From Candidatus Tayloriibacteriota bacterium (lineage in GTDB: Bacteria; Patescibacteriota; Minisyncoccia; Phycocordibacterales; PALSA-1337), in contig JAPLZH010000028.1 in NCBI GenBank assembly GCA_026395105.1, positions 1 through 6,720 on the forward strand: 6,720 nt of DNA, written 5' to 3'. Position 1 is the stretch's first letter. Every line of letters begins with the position of its first letter. Shown here piece after piece: positions 1 through 5,256 of this stretch. The translations under genes were made by a program, and so were the position numbers. Under the pieces are notes generated by a model. That model was given only the letters and a program-made list of their open reading frames with translations, had not been told where the DNA came from and ran no database searches.

Positions 1-171
1 CCCATATGTGAATCTGTCCCAATCTATGTGGTCATTTTCGGTTCTAAGATTTGTACGAATGAACTGATATATAGAGGGAGAGTGAGTAGAGATCCATGAA
101 CTGCTAAATGTTTTAGGTTGTTCTCTTTCTAGAAGTGAATTGATTGTTTTAACCGCAGTATCAAGATTCAT
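1..171 (-). CDS. N-terminal part of an unknown protein, cut by the window edge
   Basis: Reading leftward from an ATG at 171, 57 codons stay open up to the window edge. The protein begins MNLDTAVKTINSLLERE and continues with FIRTNLRTENDHIDW. I do not recognise a family, and no signal peptide or membrane segment is visible in this part. The start is chosen because a TATAAT hexamer lies 6 bases upstream (178-183), which predicts transcription starting at or next to the ATG, and because no Shine-Dalgarno sequence precedes it. It lies just past the terminator that closes the tRNA-Ser transcript, so it is probably transcribed separately. The open frame is short enough that chance cannot be fully excluded, but promoter, start and position agree. 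Confidence 0.55.
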   Translation of the reverse strand, partial: MNLDTAVKTINSLLEREQPKTFSSSWISTHSPSIYQFIRTNLRTENDHIDWDRFTYG

Positions 172-177
172 TACATA

Positions 178-183
178 ATTATA
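178..183 (-). promoter_or_regulatory. -10 box (TATAAT) of the left-edge gene
   Basis: A perfect TATAAT on the minus strand lies 6 bases before the ATG at 171. The expected transcription start is therefore at the ATG, giving a leaderless mRNA. No convincing -35 box is seen, and the box overlaps the U-rich tail of the upstream terminator, so it could be a by-product of that AT-rich tail. Confidence 0.4.
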
Positions 184-190
184 CAAATAC

Positions 191-220
191 AAAACAACAC
201 CGTAATAAAGGTGTTGTTTT
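191..220 (-). terminator. Rho-independent terminator after the tRNA-Ser unit
   Basis: A perfect 11-bp inverted repeat (191-201 with 210-220, arm AAAACAACACC) encloses an 8-base loop. On the minus strand the right arm ends in TTGTTTT and continues into a T-rich stretch, as expected for an intrinsic terminator. It lies 75 bases downstream of the tRNA-Ser gene and should end that transcript. The A/T-rich arm ends could allow some activity on the plus strand too. Confidence 0.85.
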
Positions 221-223
221 GGA

Positions 224-287
224 AACTAAGTAAGGCACGTAGGTCGCACTTTGCTCTAGAGCAATAAGGACACACCGATACTTAGTT
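224..287 (-). other. 64-bp dyad with internal hairpin between tRNA and terminator
   Basis: Arms of 9 bp (AACTAAGTA at 224-232 and TACTTAGTT at 279-287) pair perfectly. They enclose a second perfect palindrome, TTGCTCTAGAGCAA, at 251-264. The segment would be transcribed with the tRNA, because it lies between the tRNA 3' end and the terminator. It could be a trailer structure, a small RNA released by processing, or the remnant of a palindromic mobile element. No known RNA family is recognised. Confidence 0.4.
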
Positions 288-294
288 GTCAATG

Positions 295-381
295 CGGAGA
301 GGGCGGGATTCGAACCCGCGAGAGACTTACGTCCCTAACACCTTAGCACGGTGCCGCTTTCGGCCGCTCAGCCACCTCTCC
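295..381 (-). tRNA. serX-type tRNA-Ser(GCU): tRNA-Ser, anticodon GCU
   Basis: The 87-base sequence folds as a class II tRNA. A 7-bp acceptor (GGAGAGG with CCTCTCC) carries discriminator G at 295. The anticodon stem GCACC/GGTGT holds loop GTGCTAA with U33 and anticodon GCT, which reads AGU and AGC. A long variable arm pairs GGGAC with GTCTC around GTAA, and the T-arm is GCGGG-TTCGAAT-CCCGC. The long variable arm and discriminator G fit serine. CCA is not encoded (GCATT follows), so it must be added by nucleotidyltransferase. The first 55 bases are also the 3' end of the homing-endonuclease gene. The symbol is descriptive, not a standard name. Confidence 0.97.
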
Positions 382-1388
382 AAACCTTTCTTTAATTTTC
401 TTTCATGTTTAGGATTACTCGTTCCTATAACATTATAGTACTTTATCACATCATCCTGTCTTTCCAGAAACACAGAATTATGTAATGAGCCTATTGTTGC
501 ACGAAATCCCATTTTAATCAAAATTTTATGCATTACCCTTATCAAATTCGGAGAAGCACTAGAAAACATCATCTTTGTATACTCATAGTCTTTACCTTTA
601 GATTTATACTTATGATCATAGACAGTGCCATCAGTATCGAAGAGCCCTCTTACACAAACTTTTGTATATTCATCATTTAAGAGTATCCATTCTGGAATAT
701 CTATCCCCTGTCTAATTTTATTACCTATTTTAAGGCCTAGACTTACACAAAAATCAACAAGTTTCTTTCTTTGGATGACTATATCGATAGCCTTTGCATC
801 TTTTTTCTTATAAACCTTTGCCCGAACCCTAAAAAGATTATACAAAAGTTTAATTACATAATGTGCATATTCTTTATCATCCTCAGAATTAAGAGTTATG
901 GATATATGGTACGGCGCTACACCCCCGTCGCCAATCATTATTCCCATAAATTCGGCAAGCAGATTACTTTTTTCTGGCAAAAACACGTCTAGCAAAAATC
1001 TTCCTTTTGCCCTTTCTTTTCCTTCTTTATTCCACCATTTTTGCCATTGTTTTAATCTATATTCTTCATTATTATTTATCCTTATATTTTTCTTAATATT
1101 TTCATTTCCACCCTTCGAAGCTATACTTCGTAAGTGTTCCTTCAGATCTATCACCTTATAATTAATCTTCCCTTTATTTCGCCTCATTTTTAACATCTTT
1201 TTAAAGTGCAAAAAAGAAATTCTAAAATTACCATTTTTCCAATCAGATAAGGTCCTTATGCTTATTCCGAGTTTCTTTGCTAAAGTTGATAAAGAAAGAC
1301 CAGAATAATCTAGAACACTTTCAACAAAGCCTTTCTGATCATCTTTAGAATTAAATTCTACTCTTTTAGATATGAAAGGCTTATCCAT
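327..1388 (-). CDS. HTH-LAGLIDADG homing endonuclease, C-terminus encoded by tRNA-Ser gene
   Basis: This 353-aa protein should be a site-specific DNA endonuclease of the LAGLIDADG family. A helix-turn-helix of XRE/Cro type spans about residues 26-65 (LAKKLGISIRTLSDWKNG). A basic, tryptophan-rich linker lies near 110-130. The first dodecapeptide-type motif is at 143-155 (LLAEFMGIMIGDG, catalytic D154) and the second at 246-254 (VRGLFDTDG, catalytic D253). Two motifs in one chain imply a monomeric enzyme. Both acidic residues are present, so it looks active. The gene is AT-rich and lysine/asparagine-rich compared with its neighbours, which suggests transfer. No intron or intein halves are seen around it, so it looks free-standing. 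Its last 17 codons (from ERWLSGRK onward) and the TAA stop lie inside tRNA-Ser. The ATG at 1388 lies 8 bases after a TATAAT box. Confidence 0.9.
   Translation of the reverse strand: MDKPFISKRVEFNSKDDQKGFVESVLDYSGLSLSTLAKKLGISIRTLSDWKNGNFRISFLHFKKMLKMRRNKGKINYKVIDLKEHLRSIASKGGNENIKKNIRINNNEEYRLKQWQKWWNKEGKERAKGRFLLDVFLPEKSNLLAEFMGIMIGDGGVAPYHISITLNSEDDKEYAHYVIKLLYNLFRVRAKVYKKKDAKAIDIVIQRKKLVDFCVSLGLKIGNKIRQGIDIPEWILLNDEYTKVCVRGLFDTDGTVYDHKYKSKGKDYEYTKMMFSSASPNLIRVMHKILIKMGFRATIGSLHNSVFLERQDDVIKYYNVIGTSNPKHERKLKKGLERWLSGRKRHRAKVLGT
432..462 (-). promoter_or_regulatory. Candidate tRNA-Ser promoter inside the endonuclease gene
   Basis: On the minus strand a perfect TATAAT (437 down to 432) is preceded by AAGACA (462-457, four of six matches to TTGACA) at a 19-bp spacing. 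A start near 425 would give the tRNA a leader of about 45 bases. It lies within the last quarter of the endonuclease coding sequence. It would let the essential tRNA be made independently of the endonuclease, but the -35 box and spacing are not ideal. Confidence 0.35.
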
Positions 1389-1396
1389 ATCTCTAT

Positions 1397-1424
1397 ATTA
1401 TACCAAAACTATTAAGCGTGCAAA
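1397..1424 (-). promoter_or_regulatory. Extended -10 promoter of the homing endonuclease
   Basis: The minus strand reads TGGTATAAT (1405-1397), a full extended -10 element. TTTGCA (1424-1419) lies 16 bp upstream as a four-of-six -35 box. Only 8 bases separate the -10 box from the ATG at 1388, and there is no Shine-Dalgarno sequence, so the mRNA is predicted to be leaderless or to carry one or two leader bases. Confidence 0.7.
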
Positions 1425-1436
1425 ACTTTGTGATAT

Positions 1437-1465
1437 AAAAAACAGCCCCACTTTCGGAGGGCTGT
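1437..1465 (-). terminator. Rho-independent terminator of the unknown gene ending at 1480
   Basis: Arms ACAGCCC (1442-1448) and GGGCTGT (1459-1465) pair perfectly. On the minus strand they are followed by six T residues. The hairpin begins 15 bases after the TAA of the upstream gene and just before the endonuclease promoter, so it separates the two transcripts. Confidence 0.9.
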
Positions 1466-1479
1466 GTGCTGAAAATGAA

Positions 1480-1998
1480 TTAGCCGGTAAAACTATAGCT
1501 AGCAGAAAACAAATAAAAGAACAAGTGTCTTCCTGCGAGTGGTACATCCACTATTTGTGGAATGAGGTAATCCGGTTGAACTGAAATCAAACTACCTTCT
1601 CTATTCCTAAACTCTAAAGTTGCGAGGATGAAAAGTATTTCTGACTCAAGGGGAGAACTTCTACCCGCGAGTATGTCTTTCCTTAGCTGTTCCGCCTGTT
1701 TAAGGTGAACAGTGTTTTCTTCGAGGGACACGTCTATCACTGCAGTGACTTTTAAGTCAGTGTCCACTCCATTTCTCACTACTTCGAGCAAGCCATCAAA
1801 TTTAACCTCAAAAGAAACGCCGAAAAGGTTTTTTCTGACGAATTGCATGGCATCACTAGCATTCATGACTGCCATTTCGCCCGATCTAGTGAAATCTCTT
1901 TCAGAGCAAGCATATTCTACATGTACAGTTTGTCCGACTAGATCATGAAAAAGAACTTTCAGATCCGAGTAAGGGTTGGCTTTTTTGTTTTTGTTCAA
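1480..1998 (-). CDS. Protein of unknown function, 172 aa, TTG start
   Basis: I do not recognise a family. The protein is soluble-looking, with no signal peptide or clear membrane helix. It mixes charged and hydrophobic segments that suggest an alpha/beta fold (for example VSFEVKFDGLLEVV and LKVTAVIDVSLEEN). The frame extends back to an ATG at 2025, but that ATG overlaps the predicted -10 box and would not be transcribed. A TTG at 1998 is preceded at 8 bases by a near-perfect extended Shine-Dalgarno sequence, so I take TTG as the start. The gene has its own promoter and terminator and is therefore a single-gene unit, divergent from recG with 74 bases between the start codons. The shared intergenic region is too short to hold much regulation beyond the two promoters. 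Confidence 0.75.
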   Translation of the reverse strand: MNKNKKANPYSDLKVLFHDLVGQTVHVEYACSERDFTRSGEMAVMNASDAMQFVRKNLFGVSFEVKFDGLLEVVRNGVDTDLKVTAVIDVSLEENTVHLKQAEQLRKDILAGRSSPLESEILFILATLEFRNREGSLISVQPDYLIPQIVDVPLAGRHLFFYLFSASYSFTG

Positions 1999-2001
1999 GC
2001 T

Positions 2002-2012
2002 GATCACCCCCC
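2002..2012 (-). promoter_or_regulatory. Start-deciding Shine-Dalgarno sequence (GGGGGGTGATC)
   Basis: The minus strand matches the extended anti-Shine-Dalgarno complement GGAGGTGATC at all but one base. The GGGGG core is 8 bases before the TTG at 1998. It lies inside the longer open frame that starts at the ATG at 2025, which argues that translation starts at TTG. Confidence 0.8.
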
Positions 2013-2023
2013 TTCCGGCGTTC

Positions 2024-2032
2024 ATAATAGCA
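2024..2032 (-). promoter_or_regulatory. Extended -10 box of the unknown 172-aa gene
   Basis: The minus strand reads TGCTATTAT, an extended -10 with one mismatch in the hexamer. Transcription would start near 2017, leaving a leader of about 19 bases that contains the Shine-Dalgarno sequence. The ATG at 2025 lies within this box. No good -35 box is seen. Confidence 0.5.
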
Positions 2033-2057
2033 TAAATATGCCCCTACCGCCTCTTTC

Positions 2058-2066
2058 TGATACAAT
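2058..2066 (+). promoter_or_regulatory. Extended -10 box of recG (TGATACAAT)
   Basis: TGA followed by TACAAT forms an extended -10 element whose hexamer ends 6 bases before the recG ATG at 2073. The same nine bases occur upstream of the kinase gene at 5228-5236. No -35 box or Shine-Dalgarno sequence is visible, so a leaderless recG mRNA is predicted. Confidence 0.55.
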
Positions 2067-2072
2067 ACCCTT

Positions 2073-4286
2073 ATGATAGAAAAGAAAAGCCTAGGAATAA
2101 CCCTGAATTCACCTGTCACTTCGGTTTTTGTGCGTCTTTCCCCGCCACAGAAAATGGCGCTTAGCAAACTCGGCATTAAGACCGTGGAGGATTTACTTTA
2201 TCATTTTCCAGCGCGTTACGGAGATACTGCAGAGATGCAAAATATCAATTCTCTTACGAAAGGAGCAGACGCGGTGATCTTCGGCCAAATAAAAAATTTA
2301 AAAACCAGTAAGGCTTTTGTAAAAAAGATTCCAATGTCCGACGGAATCATAGAGGATCAGGCTGGCGGTCGCATAAAATGCGTCTGGTTTAATCAGCCGT
2401 ATATAGCAAAGATGATTTCGGAAGGTGCTTTCGTCCGTGCTGAAGGCCGGGTAGCAGAAAGAAAGGGCGAACTATATCTTTCAAATCCGCAAATAGAGAT
2501 GGTCACGAAAATTCCGATCGGCGTTGGCCACTCCCTTTTCGAAGGCTCGAATATGGAAGATATGAATCACACCCTCTACCCTGTCTATCCGGAATCCCGT
2601 GGAATAACATCGAACTGGATTTATCATGCAGTGCAAAGGGTTTTTAAATCCGGACTTTTAGACACCTTAGAAGATCCTATTCCGGAAGAAATCCTAAAGA
2701 AATACAGTTTGCCTAGTATTAAAACTGCTTTCGTTTGGATTCATTCCCCTCAAAAGCAAAATGATGCTGATGTGGCCCGCAAGCGCTTTGCCTTCGAAGA
2801 AGTTTTCTTCATTCAGATAGATAAGCAAAAAGCCAGAGTGGCCTATAAAAACGAGCCAGCTTTTATGGTCGACCCGCCAGAATCTTCGGTCGAGGAATTT
2901 ATAAAGCGCTTTCCTTTCGAAGCCACCGAGGCACAGAGGAATGCCATAAAAACTATTCTCACTGATTTCCGAAAAGGTCATGCGATGTCCCGTCTTTTAG
3001 AGGGAGATGTCGGTTCTGGAAAAACGGCGGTGGCCGCCTCTACCGCACACGCTGTAGTGACCACCCGTCCGAAGGGCCAGAATTACGGCAGACTTCAGGT
3101 GGCATATATGTGCCCTACTGAAATACTTGCCACTCAGCATTTCGAATCTTTTATAAAATACTTTTCATATTTAAATATATCTGTCGCTCTTATGACGGGA
3201 AGCGGATGCCGAAAATTTCCATCGAAGCTAAATCCTTCAGGCTGGACGGATATTTCTCGCACACAGCTTTTAAAATGGGTGGAAAATGGAGAAATTCCTA
3301 TAGTCATCGGCACTCATTCCCTTATTCAGAAAACTGTGAAGTTTAAAAATTTAGCGTACGTCATAATAGACGAGCAACACCGCTTCGGCACTGCCCAGAG
3401 GGCAAAGCTCGTGAGAAAAGACGCAGATAATCTAGCCCGCGCACCGCACCTTTTGTCTATGACAGCTACGCCCATCCCCCGCACATTAGCTCTCACTATT
3501 TTCGGGGACCTAGATCTGACACTTCTCGATCAAATGCCACATGGCAGAAAACCCATAATCACTGAAATCGTTCTTCCAGGAGCTGAGGCACGTGAAAAGG
3601 CTTATGAAAAAGTGAAGCTGGAGTTAGAAGCCGGCCGACAAATGTATATTATTTGCCCCCGAATAGATGAGCCAGATCCAGATAAAGAAAAAGCTCTTAA
3701 TGCAAAGTCAGTGATCGAGGAAGCGAAGCGTTTAAAGCGAAGTGTCTTTAAAGAATATGAAATCGGTGTTCTTCACGGAAAGATGAAACCTGATGATAAA
3801 GATAAAGTCATGAATGAATTTAATGCAGGAAAAATCCATATACTTTGCGCAACATCAGTCGTGGAAGTCGGAGTGAATGTTCCGAATGCTACAGTCATAG
3901 TGATAGAAGGTGGCGAGCGCTTCGGCCTAGCCCAGCTTCATCAGCTCAGGGGTCGAGTCATTCGCGGAAATCATCAGGCATACTGCTATGTCTTCGCAGA
4001 ATCGAGAAGTGCAAAGACAGTGGAGCGCCTAAAAGCTCTTCGCACAGCGAAAAATGGTTTCGAATTAGCCGAATATGATTTACAGTTTAGAGGCGCGGGC
4101 GAACTTTACGGCTCCCGTCAATGGGGCATTAGAGATGTAGCCATGGAAGCCCTAAAAAACATTAAAATGGTCGAAGCCGCCCGCGCCGAAGCCCTCCATA
4201 TAGTCGAAACCGACTTTTCTTTAGAAAATTATCCGCAAATAAAAGCGCATTTAGAGGCGCATAAGGGCGCGATACATTTTGAATAA
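2073..4286 (+). CDS. recG: ATP-dependent DNA helicase RecG
   Basis: RecG is a cytoplasmic superfamily 2 translocase that reverses stalled replication forks and processes branched recombination intermediates. The 737-aa length fits the family. An N-terminal wedge/OB region spans about 30-150. Walker A is EGDVGSGKT at 310-318 and the Walker B box is DEQH at 433-436 within the RecG-type DEQHRFG. Motif III is SMTATPIPR (462-470), motif V TSVVEVGVNVPN (594-605) and motif VI QLHQLRGRVIRG (621-632). The C-terminal TRG-type segment RGAGELYGSRQWG is at 673-685. Two departures stand out: Ile630 replaces the usual glycine of GRVGRG, and a segment near 376-404 between motifs Ia and II looks longer than usual. 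The gene is complete, divergent from the 172-aa gene and convergent with the Panacea gene. The ATG at 2073 is chosen because the -10 box is directly upstream. Confidence 0.97.
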   Translation: MIEKKSLGITLNSPVTSVFVRLSPPQKMALSKLGIKTVEDLLYHFPARYGDTAEMQNINSLTKGADAVIFGQIKNLKTSKAFVKKIPMSDGIIEDQAGGRIKCVWFNQPYIAKMISEGAFVRAEGRVAERKGELYLSNPQIEMVTKIPIGVGHSLFEGSNMEDMNHTLYPVYPESRGITSNWIYHAVQRVFKSGLLDTLEDPIPEEILKKYSLPSIKTAFVWIHSPQKQNDADVARKRFAFEEVFFIQIDKQKARVAYKNEPAFMVDPPESSVEEFIKRFPFEATEAQRNAIKTILTDFRKGHAMSRLLEGDVGSGKTAVAASTAHAVVTTRPKGQNYGRLQVAYMCPTEILATQHFESFIKYFSYLNISVALMTGSGCRKFPSKLNPSGWTDISRTQLLKWVENGEIPIVIGTHSLIQKTVKFKNLAYVIIDEQHRFGTAQRAKLVRKDADNLARAPHLLSMTATPIPRTLALTIFGDLDLTLLDQMPHGRKPIITEIVLPGAEAREKAYEKVKLELEAGRQMYIICPRIDEPDPDKEKALNAKSVIEEAKRLKRSVFKEYEIGVLHGKMKPDDKDKVMNEFNAGKIHILCATSVVEVGVNVPNATVIVIEGGERFGLAQLHQLRGRVIRGNHQAYCYVFAESRSAKTVERLKALRTAKNGFELAEYDLQFRGAGELYGSRQWGIRDVAMEALKNIKMVEAARAEALHIVETDFSLENYPQIKAHLEAHKGAIHFE

Positions 4287-4356
4287 ATTAAATGCGAAGT
4301 GCCTCTTTGCAAAAGGCAATATCTCTATCGAGTAGTTGCCTTGCATAGCATTTAAT
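4287..4356. repeat. 70-bp nested inverted repeat between convergent genes
   Basis: Outer arms ATTAAATGC (4287-4295) and GCATTTAAT (4348-4356) pair perfectly over 9 bp. Within them, AAGGCAA (starting near 4313) pairs with TTGCCTT (starting near 4336). The left arm begins right after the recG stop, and the right arm covers the stop codon of the Panacea gene. A bidirectional transcription end is the simplest role, but there is no T-run typical of intrinsic terminators. A palindromic mobile remnant is an alternative. Confidence 0.6.
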
Positions 4357-5053
4357 ATACCTCGCCCTCATCCTCCTGTGTTATTAGCTCATAGGGGATG
4401 AGCTCATCAGTTCTGCAAAGAAGGTACGGTAGCTGATTATGAGTAAAATTAACTATATCCTGAGTCTTTTTATTCTTCCATTTCTTAGCGATCTTTTCCA
4501 TCAAATTCATCTCCCCCGAAGAAAGTGTTTTCACCTTTTCATTTTTATTACTCTCTGATTCGCTTATGAGGAACATTTCCTTTTCTCCATCATTCTTTGC
4601 CTCTATACAGATTTTCCCGGATTCGGCGAGCTCATCTATAGCACGGAAAAACATATCAGGCACTGGGCCGTATGCCAGTTTTCTATATTGCATACCGCTC
4701 ATACTCTTTAGATTCTCATAGAACCAAGCAAAGTCCGCTAAATAGAGGAGCTTAGCCAGTTTAGTCTTCGGAACTCTTCCATCATCTTTATCAGAAAGAT
4801 CCATACGTAAATACGCCAAAATCATATGCTTATACTTCTCAATATCAGGCGTCACGCCAGAAAGAAGGTCGTCCACACTGATAGAATAAAATTTCGCGAG
4901 CTTCTGGATTTCATCCGCACTTAATTCCTGCTTCCCCGCTTCTATGGCGGTATATGTCGGCCTCGATACTCCTATAACATTCGCCACCTGCTCCTGCGAA
5001 AATCCCTTTTCAATACGAAATTCCTTTATTTTTAGCACATACTTATTTGTCAT
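4352..5053 (-). CDS. XRE-HTH plus Panacea (DUF4065/SocA-like) antitoxin-type protein
   Basis: The 233-aa protein has an N-terminal XRE/HTH_3 DNA-binding domain at about 8-64 (FSQEQVANVIGVSRPTYTAIEAGKQ). A C-terminal Panacea/DUF4065 domain follows at about 75-225, with KTKLAKLLYLADF (97-109), the YGPVPDMF core (128-135) and FTHNQLPY (203-210), as I recall for SocA-type proteins. Panacea domains are known to neutralise many unrelated toxins, or to act as proteolytic adaptors (SocA). The HTH fusion suggests it also represses its own promoter. No toxin gene is adjacent: recG converges downstream and a P-loop kinase diverges upstream. It may therefore be an orphan antitoxin, a stand-alone regulator, or have an unrecognised partner. 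The ATG at 5053 follows a TATACT box by 7 bases. Confidence 0.88.
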   Translation of the reverse strand: MTNKYVLKIKEFRIEKGFSQEQVANVIGVSRPTYTAIEAGKQELSADEIQKLAKFYSISVDDLLSGVTPDIEKYKHMILAYLRMDLSDKDDGRVPKTKLAKLLYLADFAWFYENLKSMSGMQYRKLAYGPVPDMFFRAIDELAESGKICIEAKNDGEKEMFLISESESNKNEKVKTLSSGEMNLMEKIAKKWKNKKTQDIVNFTHNQLPYLLCRTDELIPYELITQEDEGEVY

Positions 5054-5060
5054 GACGAAA

Positions 5061-5070
5061 AGTATATACT
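5061..5070 (-). promoter_or_regulatory. -10 box within a palindrome upstream of the Panacea gene
   Basis: AGTATATACT is a perfect 10-bp palindrome. Its minus-strand half TATACT (5066-5061) is a good -10 hexamer 7 bases before the ATG at 5053. A palindrome covering the -10 box is a common operator placement for self-repressing XRE proteins. That function is inferred, and AT-rich palindromes of this size also arise by chance. Confidence 0.5.
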
Positions 5071-5097
5071 AAACCTGTAAAGAAATCGAGCGGTTTA

Positions 5098-5113
5098 TGT
5101 CAGGATTCTGACA
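5098..5113. promoter_or_regulatory. Inverted repeat TGTCAG-GATT-CTGACA, possible operator
   Basis: Two 6-base half-sites in perfect inverted orientation are separated by 4 bases. The site lies about 45-60 bases upstream of the Panacea start in the divergent intergenic region. Its size and spacing suit a dimeric HTH protein, possibly the Panacea-HTH protein itself. No second copy is seen in this intergenic region. Confidence 0.4.
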
Positions 5114-5227
5114 CGTTTATTTCTAGCATAATAAGAATAATACTTTCAGCTTTTTTAACTTTTTCGGTGCGCATCTGGGACAATATTGGAACCTTTTTGG
5201 CTACAAATCTATATTCTCAGTAAACAG

Positions 5228-5246
5228 TGATACAATAACATATAAT
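5228..5246 (+). promoter_or_regulatory. Promoter -10 elements of the P-loop kinase gene
   Basis: Two candidate boxes occur: the extended -10 TGATACAAT (5228-5236), identical to that of recG, and a perfect TATAAT (5241-5246). The first predicts a leader of roughly 14 bases without a Shine-Dalgarno sequence. The second predicts about 4 bases before the ATG at 5257. No clear -35 box is seen. Confidence 0.5.
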
Positions 5247-5256
5247 TAACAGATAT

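Noticed and set aside
625..1161. Plus-strand open frames opposite the homing endonuclease
   Set aside because: They are antisense to a gene with clear LAGLIDADG and HTH motifs, have no Shine-Dalgarno or promoter, and encode low-complexity hydrophobic peptides.
1372..1584. Plus-strand open frame across a terminator and promoter
   Set aside because: It runs through the minus-strand terminator at 1437-1465 and the endonuclease promoter, and has no recognisable domain.
1999..2025. ATG start at 2025 for the 172-aa gene
   Set aside because: It overlaps the predicted -10 box and contains the Shine-Dalgarno sequence of the TTG start within its first codons.
1..5190. GGGACA-like sequences near 10-20 and near 5177 as a shared repeat
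   Set aside because: The matching part is too short and the flanks differ; one copy is inside coding sequence.
5054..5256. A small toxin gene between the Panacea gene and the kinase
   Set aside because: Start codons on either strand lead to very short frames; no frame with a ribosome site was found.
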